From: Nemertoderma westbladi
Lineage: Eukaryota; Xenacoelomorpha; Nemertodermatida; Nemertodermatidae
Direction: 5' to 3'
Assembly: GCA_032718475.1 (NCBI GenBank)
Contig: JAUCBJ010008759.1
Span: forward strand, 1-64,000
DNA: 64,000 nucleotides
In this document: positions 1-10,175 of the stretch, in pieces
Position numbering within the stretch: position 1 is the stretch's first letter
Layout of the letters: each line of letters starts with the position of its first letter
Made by a program: the position numbers and the translations under genes
Notes under the pieces: generated by a model
The model's database searches: none
The model's input: only the letters and a program-made list of their open reading frames with translations
What the model was told of the DNA's origin: nothing

Positions 1-771
1 TGTTTTCAATACAACAGAACTCAAGACAATGGCTGGGGCAGGAGTTGGTAAACCAATGAAAATTGTTTTGAAAGAAGATGCAAAACCCTTCATTGTCGGA
101 GCACCGAGACCAGTACCAATGGCCTATAGAGACAAGGCTGCTAAGGAGTTGAAGCGGATGGTCGATCAAGGTTGGATCTCTCCATTAGCTGATCGCCCTA
201 CAGAGTGGGCACATCCGATGGTTGTGGCACCAAAGCCTAATGGAGATGTGAGAATCTGTGCAGACTTAACAAAGCTGAATTCACAGGTAATACGCACATA
301 TCATCCTGTACAGCCGTCTTTTGAGGCAGTCGCCACCCTAGTAGCTGGTGGTGGCAATGAATGGTACTTCAAACTGGATGCATCAAAGGGCTACTACCAG
401 ATGCCATTAGCAGATGAATCAAAGACAATGACAACTTTTGCTACATGGCTTGGGTACTATTATTATAACAGAAGTCCAATGGGATTCACATATACAGGTG
501 ACTCTTACTCACTGAGAGGGGATGTAGCACTGAAAGGCATCAGCGATGTAGTGAAGCAAACTGACGACATTGCTGGAGGGGCCAAAACATTCAAGGACTG
601 CATGGCTAAGTTGATTACAGTCTTGGAGAGATGTAGAAAATATTCAATCACGCTGAACAAGGAGAAGGCTGAAATCTGCAAGAAAACAATCAAGTTTGTT
701 GGCTTCTTAATCAATGGCGAGGGCATCCATGCAGATCCAGAAAAAGTAAAAGCAATCCTTGAAATTCCCTC
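1..771 (+). pseudogene. Ty3/Gypsy-type reverse transcriptase fragment
   Basis: The open frame enters from the window edge (the first ATG is at 29, but the frame is open before it) and runs as a recognisable LTR-retrotransposon reverse transcriptase. Visible motifs are the fingers segment with WAHPMVVAPKPNGDVRICADL, the palm motif A FKLDASKGYYQMPL, and the thumb-side EICKKTIKFVGFLINGEG. The catalytic YxDD box is degraded: the sequence reads KQTDDIAGG, and the segment before it is scrambled, so the enzyme is probably dead. RNase H and integrase do not follow. After about 771 the similarity ends and the frame continues only to a chance stop at 850. The family is assigned from the order of RT motifs. 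I infer a truncated relic rather than a working gene. Confidence 0.85.
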
Positions 772-1815
772 CACCATAAGCACATGGATATATTACAGTA
801 TAATGTTATATGGTTCCTACTACAATCCATACACATGTTACCGCTGGTAAATGGTCATTCAAGAATCGTTGAGGATGGAAAATCGTTTAGGTCAGGTCAG
901 GTATTCTAGGTCATTGATCAAGAAAACTTGCCATCTCCATGCAGCATGAAGGAGGTGCCACCTGCAGCTGCATAGACCCTCTTACTAGGGCAAATCTGGC
1001 CCTGTAACTACTAGGACCCCCTTCGTTCTAGGATAAGGACGCCCTTGGTCCTGGATTAAGGACCCATATACTTGGCTGTAGGGGTATATGGCCTGGCCAG
1101 GCAGATGGTGATCTACCAATGGCTGGTCAGGAGTAGAGTGTTCTCATGTCCACTCTGAGTGCACTTCACTGCGACCTGCACCTGGCAGCAGGGGTACAGG
1201 GCATGGCCCAGCAGATTAGCTGCACAGCCAATAGTGGGTCATGTGCGCCAGAGTAGATATGGGTGATGGGCCTCATATCTGACTCCACTGCGACACCCAC
1301 CCTGTGGAATGGCAAACCAGGGTGTGGTATTTGCCCCGAGAGCTGACTCGGCAAAAAGCACCCCCAACCCCCACTATGGATTACATTAGCAATGCGGAGG
1401 TCCGGCCACTAGAGGCCAGTGGAATTATCGGACAGAATCGGCCTCACAGGCTTCAGTTATCTCCTGACCGGCTGCCTGTCTCACCCCCTACTGGAGAGAG
1501 AGCAGCCAACAATTCTTTGAGTCCCGTTCCTGATGACCTTTCTGGCCCAAACCCTGGGTCACCACACCAGGGAGGCCAGATTGTGAGGGGGAGAGGGATT
1601 CTGGAGTTGGTGGCTACTCTCATGTTCCACCCTTACCAACAAAGCCATTGGTGAATCTGAGGCAAGTCACTAGACTAGCCTCAGAAACACCCTAATACTC
1701 GGGTCCCCAATGCGAGAAGGTGAGCTGACTGCCTTAGCAGATAAGTTAAATAAATTGGAGATGAGCTGTTGCAACTGTAATTAAAGGTGTAATATTATGG
1801 GTTTGTTCAGAAGCT
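772..1815 (+). other. Non-coding stretch, probably LINE upstream region
   Basis: No convincing protein is seen here. Moderately GC-rich sequence with repeated short phrases such as ggggta and catggcc leads into the endonuclease remnant that starts just after it. The stretch 1740-1815 reappears, in inverted orientation, at the right end of the SINE pair near 9258-9345, so at least this part is dispersed repeat. A 116-codon frame at 1304-1654 has no recognisable motif and I do not call it. Assignment of the whole stretch to the LINE is inference from position. Confidence 0.4.
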
Positions 1816-2638
1816 TTCTCTTAGCGCAGTGGGTGTTCCAGAGCACCGAATGCAGACTGAACAGACTGATGAGGTTCTGATTAAGGACCTGGGGGGCGGT
1901 TGGCGACTCGCCTTCGCGTCAGCAGATGATAGTGGCAATGGTGGAATTGGTCTATTGATGAATCCATCTGCACATGCAGCATTGGACAAAATAGACCAAA
2001 TCTCTAACCGCATCATCCGTTGGTATACTTCTCATGTTCCGGAAGACTGGCTAAGAAGTTTCCTAATGTGGTTCTGATTGTGTGCTACTCTCCAACTAGT
2101 GTTGCCCCTGTAGAGGAGGTGGAAATTTCTACCACAATCTACAAGCAGCTACAGATGGAGTGGATCAGCATGCATTCTTAACATTCCTGGGAGACTTTAA
2201 TGCAAGTCTGCATCAATCACCTACATCGCCCTGGGTCTATAGCAATAGTGTTAACCGAAATTCCGTCCATCTTCAGGATTTTATCTCTGGAAATTGATTG
2301 TTTTCGGCTGGAACCCAGTTCAAGAAGCGAACTGGAAAGCCATGGACTCATAGTGGACCCAGTGGTCACAAGTCCCAGTTAGACCATATTCTGTTTCGTA
2401 GTAAATACAGGAGCTCTATACAAGACTGTAATGCATTTACACTTCGACCCTTCTCAAGTGATCACCGCCTTATTGTGGCCAAGGTACTTGTTCATAATTG
2501 TAGTTGACTATGTTCTACGCATGTCCTTAGATCATCATAATGATGATGGGGTGATGATATCTCCACCTACTGGCTCCAGAAGTCGAGGAAATCCTGCCAA
2601 GTACCTAACTGATCTAGACTTTGCTGATGACTTAGGAG
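1816..2638 (+). pseudogene. Non-LTR retrotransposon (LINE): endonuclease and start of RT remnant
   Basis: Pieces of an apurinic-type endonuclease domain can be read in shifting frames. They include GGGWRLAFASADDSGNGGIG near 1890-1945, a GDFNA-like core near 2190, and the C-terminal catalytic part near 2365-2490 with the QLDHILFRSK and SSDHRLIVAKV motifs (the SDH box is typical of the endonuclease/exonuclease/phosphatase fold). Immediately afterwards the frame reads into RT sequence with LTDLDFADDLGV, the FADD catalytic box, at about 2605-2640. The RT fingers and the first half of the palm that should lie between endonuclease and FADD are missing, so there is an internal deletion near 2,510. 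Several frameshifts are present. The remainder of the RT lies at 4393-4935, beyond a later insertion. Confidence 0.8.
2631..2638. repeat. Target site duplication, left copy
   Basis: The 8-bp sequence CTTAGGAG lies directly before the left inverted terminus of the hAT-like element and is repeated exactly at 4393-4400 after the right terminus. Removing the element and one copy restores the LINE RT reading frame across the site. Eight base pairs is the characteristic duplication length of hAT transposases. Confidence 0.93.
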
Positions 2639-4392
2639 TAGGGATGTCCCGGAATTCCGTTCCGGCCGGAATTCTGGCGGTTTTTGCCCGATTCCGGTTC
2701 CGGCCGGAATTGCCGGAATGGGGTCAATTCCGGCCGGAATTTTACCGGAATTGCAAGGTTCATATCTAGTTTGATAATTGCAATTAGTTTGTTAAATTAT
2801 TATCAACATTTATATATTTTTTAAACAATATTACCAATTAGTTTAAGATACTTTTCAACACTTGTAAACAAGTATAGAAATAAAGATTTCTTCAACCGTT
2901 AGAGCTCTAACATTTAAGGATGAAAGGCATAGATGTCCCCTGGTTAGCCCCTTCAAACCATTCGTGTCGAATCGAAGACTGTCTTGGCCCACATGCAGGG
3001 ATCGAACCCACGACCTCCAGATAGATTGGAAATCAATGCAACCACTACACTAAGGTGGAACCTAACTAACCATCTAACAAGGGAAAATTCGCAGCCACCC
3101 TGTTTATTAAAGTGAATTCAGTCTTGATGGGTATATGTAACACATTTCATTGTAACACTGGTAAGTCGTTTTCAGATATTGTCTTAGTCAGAATCTCAAA
3201 ATGAATGCCTCCTTGCTCCATTGGTAACACAAGTCATAAGTCATTTGATGAGAAAATATAAGATGCGTCTCACATTTACTGCATATTATTTATACCCAAA
3301 GTCACCAATCACAGGCCTCTTGCCGGATATAACACATGAGTCATATGTCGAAAGATGGAACATGGGACATAATCACTTGCGACTCATAGGTCGTAACTTA
3401 CGATTTACCAGTGGAGACGCTCCCATTGAAACCAATGTGTTACATAATTTATTCTGACTAAGACTACATAAGACTTACCAGAGGAGCACGGGCCTTAGCG
3501 GGTGGTTTTTCCAATTTAATTATTACAATTTGCTTATAAAATGGCGTTTTTTTTAGATTGATTTTACATTATTTGACATTGATTTTGTACATTATTTTAC
3601 ATTGAATTAATTATTAAATAATATGATAATTACAGGAGGCTAAATAAATTGCTAACCTTGTAAAGTTAGCAATGAAACTCGATTAACGATTAACACAATT
3701 ACAATTACTACTTTAACCTAAAACTAATATAAATATAAAACGTTTTTTTCAATACGTACAGGTCCTGCGAGTTATCGTTAGTTCAGTTCTGCGTCGTAGG
3801 TGCTGCATAATATAGTAGTTTTGTTTCTATTTACAGCAAATCCATTTCTTACCATAAATCTATTTATTCCCAGCAACAATTAAACTGTAACATGTGATGT
3901 ACTAGTGGCCTCGTTTATTGTTTTGGTTCGAATAACATGTCTCTGTAACATGCTCCTTTCCCTTAAAGACACCAGGATATTGCACCAATGGACCCAGTGA
4001 CGCGAAACCGTGGGTTTTTGGTTAACGTAGGTTTTTAGGTATGAGTCTAAAGGCTAAAAACCTAACTTTTGGCCAAGGTTATCGATTTTTGAAAAAAAAT
4101 GATATTGAATAATGCCGAAGTACTATCCCGTCACCATAATAGGCCATAACGGCCCAGGCCATTCTCCATTCCACCCACCTTAATTCCCCCCAAGGTTCTG
4201 ATTCATCTCATTATCAAACTTATAGCTGTAGAAATTAAAAAAATTCATCTGTTTCACAAAAAATTATACAGTTTTGTGGGTCATTTAGTGTATTTCACTA
4301 ATTATAGAGAATTCCGGCCGGAATATTCCGGCATGTTGAATTCCGGTTCCGGTTCCGGCCGGAATCAAAATATCGATTCCGGGACATCCCTA
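2639..4392. mobile_element. Non-autonomous hAT-like DNA transposon, 1,754 bp
   Basis: The element starts TAGGGATGTCCCGGAAT and ends with the exact reverse complement of those 17 bases. It is flanked by perfect 8-bp duplications CTTAGGAG (2631-2638 and 4393-4400). Subterminal zones at 2650-2745 and 4310-4385 are packed with GGCCGGAAT and TTCCGG motifs in both orientations, as expected of transposase-binding regions. No hAT transposase or zinc-finger BED domain can be read inside; the longest frame (3221-3457) has no recognisable motif, so the copy is non-autonomous. It sits inside an older LINE and itself carries a tRNA-like sequence at 2988-3060. Superfamily assignment rests on the duplication length plus the terminal sequence. 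Confidence 0.9.
2988..3060 (-). mobile_element. tRNA-derived SINE or pseudo-tRNA remnant
   Basis: Read on the minus strand, the sequence has an A-box-like TTAGTGTAGTGGTT and a B-box GGTTCGATCCC with correct spacing. It has a T arm with five pairs allowing G-U, and an acceptor stem of seven positions with one mismatch. The anticodon stem does not fold cleanly, so this is not a functional tRNA. It probably represents the head of a tRNA-derived SINE carried inside the hAT-like element. Confidence 0.55.
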
Positions 4393-4935
4393 CTTAGGAG
4401 TACTCTCAGAATCACTAGAGGGAGCCCAACGGATCCTCAGCTCATTAGAACATGCTGCTTCTAGTGTTGGTCTTTTTATTAACTCCAGAAAGACCAACAT
4501 TTTGACAGTTAAATTTGAAAGTCCTCAGCAAGTCTCTGATCGGATGAGCATAAGCTCAAAAGATGGTATGCTTGAGCATGTGGATGATTTCTGTTACCTG
4601 GGATCATGGATCCGGAAGTCAGGTGAGGACCTTCGAATACGTAAGGGAAAGGCATGGGCAGCCTTGAATAGGCTTTCCAGGATTTGGAAGTCAACGAGAA
4701 TTAATCGGAAACTTAAGGTCCGATTATTTAGAGCAGCAGTAGTAAGCAGTAGTGCATAATCTTGTACTTTGGCAGCCTCATGGAGTGAATAAGTATGGTG
4801 GACAGCCCATGACTTTCTTGAGACGCATCTTAAAGGACACTGGCCTTGAAGATGCGTATGATCAAGCAAATGTCATGGGTGATTGGGAGTTGTGGCGGCG
4901 CAATTCTGTTGACAAGCCGGCACAGCATTCTTAAA
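4393..4935 (+). pseudogene. LINE reverse transcriptase, C-terminal remnant
   Basis: This is the continuation of the RT broken at 2638. After the second copy of the target duplication the reading resumes as a post-FADD region (LGVLSESLEGAQRILSSLE), then the thumb with VDDFCYLGSWIRKSGEDL near 4580-4625 and KAWAALNRLSRIWKS near 4650-4690. A short deletion follows near 4745-4760, and then the conserved C-terminal tail VLWQPHGVNKYGGQPMTFL and VMGDWELWRR, ending at a stop near 4933. This tail is typical of the animal LINE ORF2 proteins often mis-annotated as craniofacial development protein 2-like. Frameshifts and deletions make it a pseudogene. Confidence 0.82.
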
Positions 4936-5886
4936 AATGCAGCTGCAATGCAGCATGCCGATCCTAGTAGTAGTCATGTAGTATATCTTATGCAAAGCTG
5001 CTCATTGGCTATTCTGAACTTGAGGGAAATTTCCCCAGATACTTCTATATCTAAAGCTCAAATTGTGTATATGCGTATCTATGTTTGTATAGCGTGCGAA
5101 GCGCGCCTGGCTTGCTTGCTAATTTATAAATGTGGAATTATTTTACCACTGGGATATTTTCACTATTAGATTACATTTTAAATACTCATAAATACTTTTT
5201 CTACTTTATTAAACTCCATTAATACTAACCAATAGAACCGGACGAATCTATGACGTAAGGATCTCAGGGTTTAATAATGTTGACTTGCTGAATTAATGAA
5301 AACCAACAAAGAATCTAAACGATACATTGAATATACTTAATGAATATACATTGAGATACTGAACTCTTTATTAACGAACCTTCTCGCGTAACGCCGTATC
5401 TCTCTCTGGTACCTCTCACACTTAATAATGGCAGCTCCAATCACAATTATACTAAACTACTCGTGTTTTTCAATAAGATATACTGTAATTTATAATAACA
5501 TTTCCATCTTCAACCCTAACGGATTTCTAACTGATCTATTCCTGATCATACGATCGTAACAAACACTGAAAATTTTTACAACGGCCGCCAAAAAATATGT
5601 TTATATCAAACACGTCCCTATAAAAGTAGTCAATATTCCGCTAAATTCATGGATGACACCGACCTTGACACCACTTAGGGATGTGATCCTACGCAATATA
5701 TTAATTACATCCACAATTACAAGCAAAAAACATTCGCAATCACTTTCACCTACATCAATCTTGCCTCAAATATATTATGAAATTCAATGTGAACCAGTTT
5801 TGTAGTACTTTATACTGTAGTACTGTACTTATTATATACTGTTCTTGTTTTATAAATGTTTTTATGTTTTAATTATTATTTTACAG
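4936..5886 (+). other. Non-coding; probable intron upstream of the next exon
   Basis: AT-rich sequence without a supportable gene. Its 3' end, a T-rich tract followed by tattattttacag ending at 5886, is a good splice acceptor for the exon that begins at 5887. Where the intron begins is not visible. Confidence 0.45.
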
Positions 5887-6787
5887 GTTAATTGAAGAAA
5901 TGAGACGTCGCAGAGAAGCAGACAGGAAGGCATGGTTGCAGGGGAGTCCGCAAGGGGGCGCTGAGCAGTCTGGAAACCGGAGGGGATCGGCGATAGAAGA
6001 CAAGAGTCGGGAGATTGCAGCGCTGACTCAGGGAATCAGAGACGGGTTGCTACAGCAACGTCGGGCGTCGGCAGGGCAACCGGTGGAGTTGGAACGCCCC
6101 CCACCCCCGCTCCACTACGAGCCGACCACCCCGGGAACCATGGCGACGCCCCCAGACACCGCGGACCCCGCCGGCGCCTCGGTGCTCAAACGACCCGGGA
6201 CCCCCAGTCTATCGAAGAAGGTCACCTTCAACGAGGACGACTCCTTGGTCCATCTGTACCGGGACCGGGGAGACAGCATGGCCTCGTCCGAGTCGCCCGA
6301 GTACCGGCCGGACGCGGATGAGTACGTTCGAACCCGACCGGACCAGGATGAGTACGTTCGAACCCGGCCGGACTCGGAGCCGGCGACTCGCAGGGTGCCC
6401 CCTCCCGTGCTCCCGAAACCCACGCCCCCTCCCACAGCTCCCAAACCCTTCATGGGAGGAGGCCCTGCTCCCTATCAACAACCCCTCGACAACCTTGCTC
6501 CCTTCCACCCCGATACACTCCCCCCTCCTCCCCACCAACCCACTGACTTCGACTTCCCCCCCGACGAGTTCCCCCCGCCCCCCGTGGTTATCGGAGCCCA
6601 GGAGCTGTACCGAGACCCCCGGGACAAACTGCTCGCCCAGCGGCCCCCCTCCCCCCCAGACGACACTCCCAACGGTCTCTCCTTCAAAGATAAAATGAAA
6701 CGTTTCGGGGCTGAAGTTCCCGATGACGATCACGTTATTCGCAGCTCCAAGTGGGAGCGGAATTACCGCAACTCGTTAACCGACTAA
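5887..6787 (+). CDS. Probable terminal exon of a proline-rich scaffold-type protein
   Basis: An open frame of about 300 codons follows a splice acceptor (tattattttacag) and ends at TAA 6785-6787. The exon is far more GC-rich than the surrounding DNA, which supports a real host exon. It begins with a basic, helix-prone LIEEMRRRREADRKAWLQ segment. It then has EDKSREIAALTQGI, a KKVTFNEDDSLVHLYRD segment, an exact DEYVRTRPD duplication, long proline-rich stretches with PPPVLPKPTPPP and FPPPPVV (potential SH3, WW or EVH1 ligands), and a C-terminal GLSFKDKMKRFGAE block. That last block is reminiscent of the tails of cell-junction scaffolds such as Scribble or afadin, but I cannot confirm this. The first exons lie outside the window or were not recognised. 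The ATG at 5900 is probably an internal methionine. Confidence 0.6.
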
Positions 6788-6942
6788 CCGGTAATTATTA
6801 ACCGCTTAACCGGTAATTATTAACCGATTAACCGGTAATTATTAACCGATTAACCGGTAATTATTAACCGGTAATTATTAACCGATTAACCGGTAATTAT
6901 TAACCGATTAACCGGTAATTATTAACCGATTAACCGGTAATT
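6777..6942 (+). repeat. 22-bp minisatellite in the presumed 3' UTR
   Basis: Tandem copies of a 22-bp unit built from TTAACCGGTAATTATTAACCGA start around the stop codon of the preceding exon. About seven units are present, with one shortened copy near 6860. The unit is itself partly palindromic (TTAACCGGTTAA-like). Confidence 0.85.
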
Positions 6943-7096
6943 TATAACCACTATACTCCGCTACTCATTCGCTCTGCGTCGGCACAGCTATTCCGCTATT
7001 AACGGTGATTTCGTTCCTTCACAGTGTCTTTCTGCGTTGCCAAGTTATTCCGGGGACTAATACTTTGGGATTATGGCAATATATATTTTTCTACAT

Positions 7097-7199
7097 AATT
7101 GTGTTGTTTACGGCCGTAATTGTGTTGTTTACGGCCGTAATTGTGTTGTTTACGGCCGTAATTGTGTTGTTTACGGCCGTAATTGTGTTGTTTACGGCC
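7097..7199 (+). repeat. 21-bp tandem repeat, five units
   Basis: Five near-identical units of AATTGTGTTGTTTACGGCCGT run in tandem. Each contains the palindrome ACGGCCGT. Because 21 is divisible by three, the array keeps a chance reading frame open. Confidence 0.9.
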
Positions 7200-7381
7200 C
7201 CAATCTATAGGCTCCACCTCCTGTGATTATTTATTTCGATTCTGAATCTTGGATTAGCTGGAATAAGATTAAGTGAAGTTCTGTTGTTGTTTTTCATATC
7301 AATTCCTATGGGTAAATTGGGTAAAATTGTTGGTTATATAACTATGATCCTTGGTTTTGTACCACCATAATAATTGTAAGG

Positions 7382-7382
7382 G

Positions 7383-7468
<86 letters not shown>

Positions 7469-7469
7469 A
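7382..7469 (+). repeat. CTGT tetranucleotide microsatellite
   Basis: About 22 tandem CTGT units, with a single C-to-T change near 7452. The open frame over it is a by-product of the repeat. Confidence 0.95.
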
Positions 7470-8800
7470 TACTTTGCATAACTATAAGATTTCGTTTTTT
7501 CTAAGTGAAATTCTTTTTAATTTATTATTTTTAATTTATTGATAACTGTGACCCAGAATATTATTCCTAGTATTAACATTCTGTTAAGTAATTATTTTAA
7601 AATTTATTTTAGATTGAAGTTATTTTACAAATATTATAAGAATAATAATTTATATATCTCTGAACATATTTCAGTGGTACGTTTGGAGGTTAGTAGTAAA
7701 TTATTACGCGCCGATTAAAGCTAGTAAACTTATTAACTGTAAAGTAAATTAAACGCTCATTAAGTGTTTAACATCGAATAATAATTTCATATAAAGCTCA
7801 CATTGCTCACAAACCTCGAGGTTTCCTTTGGATTGATTAGATTGGAACGTTTTTGGTGCGTTCTTATACGTTCGTTAACGTTTTTGTTATTATTTTTACC
7901 GTAGACGTTTTCCAGCTTTCTGAATTAATAGGCCAACCTAATGTGAAACCCAGTAATTTAGAGTAATCAGGACTCAAACTATTTATATAGGCCAACCTAA
8001 TGTGAAACCCAGTAATTTAGAGTAATCAGGACTCAAACTATTTATATAACGCCTTAGTTTCAGTAATCAGGACTCAAACTATTTATATAACGCCTTAGTT
8101 TCACATAGTATGTAATAGTTTATTCTGGATTTATTGTTTTGGTTGCCTTTTCGCCGATTATATGTGATTGTTTGCGCACAATTGTTAGAATTTGCTATGG
8201 AAACACAATCAGTATTTGTCATAGAAATCATCTTTATGTTGAACGTTGTGATTATGTATTTGAATGGTAACTGTATTTATCGTAACCTTGGTAACTGTAG
8301 CCTTTTACTTTAGTTATTGTTCTCGATTTATTGAACCGATATTTCGCAGGGATTATTATAATCTTCACCGTTTTTAGATTTTTTTATTTATTAGTCAATA
8401 ACGAATTTATATAATAATTGATTATGCATAGTGTTGATATTATTACAGTTTTTACCTAATCGGCTTGTATTAATTATTTTATTGGTTGCCTAAATCTATT
8501 AATTGTAGTGCTTTTATAATATTCATATTGTATTTCCCTTTTGTGGGAAATTTATTTTAATTTATGTGGCCTTATATTTAATGATTCATACATAATGGAA
8601 ATATTTGTACTGGATTTTGCTTGGGAGATTTTCTATAGGTCGCTAAGTAATTTTAGCTATTTTCGTAGACAGTGTTAGTGTGCATTGCAGTTTATATAAG
8701 TTGTTAAAATCTTGTAATATTAATTATAAATTATTATAGATATTAAAAGTTCTCGCTTGCTTTGAGAATAATAATAAACAATTGTCTATTATTTATAAGT
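7470..8800. other. AT-rich non-coding DNA
   Basis: No coding sequence is supportable here. The only structure noted is the nested direct duplication at 7928-8103. Confidence 0.6.
7928..8103 (+). repeat. Nested direct duplication
   Basis: A block of about 61 bp beginning AATAGGCCAACCTAATGTG is repeated directly (7928-7988 and 7989-8049). Its tail, AGTAATCAGGACTCAAACTA plus downstream sequence ending in CGCCTTAGTTTCA, is repeated again to 8103. Two overlapping duplication events of different length are needed to explain the pattern. Confidence 0.85.
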
Positions 8801-8811
8801 TACTATATAAT

Positions 8812-9345
8812 ATTACGGTGTTTTTCATAAATTGAAAAAATGAGAAAGCGCGTCACCGGGGGTTGAACCAGCGCTATACGCACGTTTCGGCCACGTGTGG
8901 CTAAGTCACTGCACGAAGCGGACGACAGTGGCGGGCTTTTCGGCCTATCAGGCCTCTTCAGTAGCGCTTACTAGTTCAGCCACTTTCCCCTGACATTCAC
9001 TATCCCACCTAATCCACTTCTATTGAACAGGCAGTCTTAACAGGAGGGAAGTACAAATAACAGCTCGAGTATTGCTGCCAGGTGATATTAATTAAATAAA
9101 TTGGAGATGAGCTGTTAACTGCCTGTTAAATATTAGTGGAATAGATTGGAGAGTAAGTGTCAGGGGCAAGTGGCTGAACTGGTTGGCGCTACTGACACGG
9201 CCTGTTAGGCCGAAACATACGTACAGCGCTGGTTCAACCCCCGCCGACGTGTTTCCTCATTTTTTCAATTTCTGAACAAAACCATAATATTACATCTTTA
9301 ATTACAGTTGCATTAACAGCTCAACTCCAATTCATTTAAGTTACT
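8812..9345. mobile_element. Pair of tRNA-derived SINEs, head-to-head (inverted)
   Basis: Two copies of one repeat lie in opposite orientation. The right copy (+) has an A box TGGCTGAACTGG at 9171-9182 and a B box GGTTCAACCCC at 9231-9241. The left copy (-) has the same boxes at about 8970-8982 and 8859-8869. Both copies continue into a shared tail that reads GAGGAAACACG or its variant GAGAAAGCGCG, then TTTTTTCAATTT and finally an ATATTACATC-like segment. The left copy has about 50 bp extra between its two boxes. The inverted copies would fold into a long cruciform. The outer tail is shared with the LINE upstream region at 1740-1815, consistent with a SINE borrowing a LINE-related sequence. 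Confidence 0.75.
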
Positions 9346-9474
9346 ATAGAAACTACAGACGACAGATGATCCACATATTCTGACATTTATCAGTAAAACA
9401 ATAATTTATATCGCTAAATATTTCTGCACTTAGGTGTGTCTCTATTGTATTCGGTCGGACTTATTATCTGCCAG

Positions 9475-10175
9475 CAAGATCCCAAGGCCCCCAAGATCCC
9501 AAGGCCCCCAAGATCCCAAGGCTCCCAAGATCCCAAGGCCCCCAAGATCCCAAGGCTCCCAAGATCCCAAGGCCCCCAAGATCCCAAGGCCCCCAAGATC
9601 CCAAGGCCCCCAAGATCCCAAGGCCCCCAAGATCCCAAGGCCCCCAAGATCCCAAGGCCCCCAAGATCCCAAGGCCCCCAAGATCCCATGGCCCCCAAGA
9701 TCCCAAGGCCCCCAAGATTCCAAGGCTCCCAAGATCCCAAGGCTCCCAAGATCCCAAGGCCCCCAAGGCTCCCAAGATCCCAAGGCCCCCAAGGCTCCCA
9801 AGATCCCAAGGCCCCCAAGATCCCAAGGCCCACAAGATCCCAAGGCTCCCAAGATCCCAAGGCCCCCAAGATCCCAAGGCTCCCAAGATCCCAAGGCCCC
9901 TAAGATCCCAAGGCCCCCAAGTCTCCCAAGATCCCAAGGCCCCCAAGATCCCAAGGCCCCCAAGATCCCAAGGCCCCCAAGATCCCAAGGCTCCCAAGAT
10001 CCCAAGGCCCCCAAGATCCCAAGGCCCCCAAGACCCCAAGATCCCAAGGCCCCCAAGATCCCAAGGCCCCCAAGATCCCAAGGCTCCCAAGATCCCCAGA
10101 TCCCAAGGCCCCCAAGATCCCAAGGCCCACAAGATCCCAAGGCTCCCAAGATCCCAAGACCCACAAGATCCCAAG
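9475..10175 (+). repeat. 17-bp minisatellite, about 700 bp
   Basis: Tandem copies of AAGATCCCAAGGCCCCC, with a T variant (AAGGCTCCC) recurring through the array. Since 17 is not a multiple of three, three units (51 bp) encode a 17-residue period, and several frames on both strands stay open for 150-250 codons. These frames reflect the repeat, not a protein. Confidence 0.97.

Noticed and set aside
1304-1654. 116-codon frame before the LINE endonuclease
   Set aside because: Low-complexity Pro/Gly/Arg-rich translation without a recognisable domain; possibly part of a decayed LINE ORF1 but not supportable.
6115-6733. Long antisense and shifted frames across the proline-rich exon
   Set aside because: GC-rich composition keeps alternative frames open; only the plus frame follows a splice acceptor and has coherent protein features.
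7005-7542. Two small frames over the 21-bp and CTGT repeats
   Set aside because: They are repeat-driven, with no other coding evidence.
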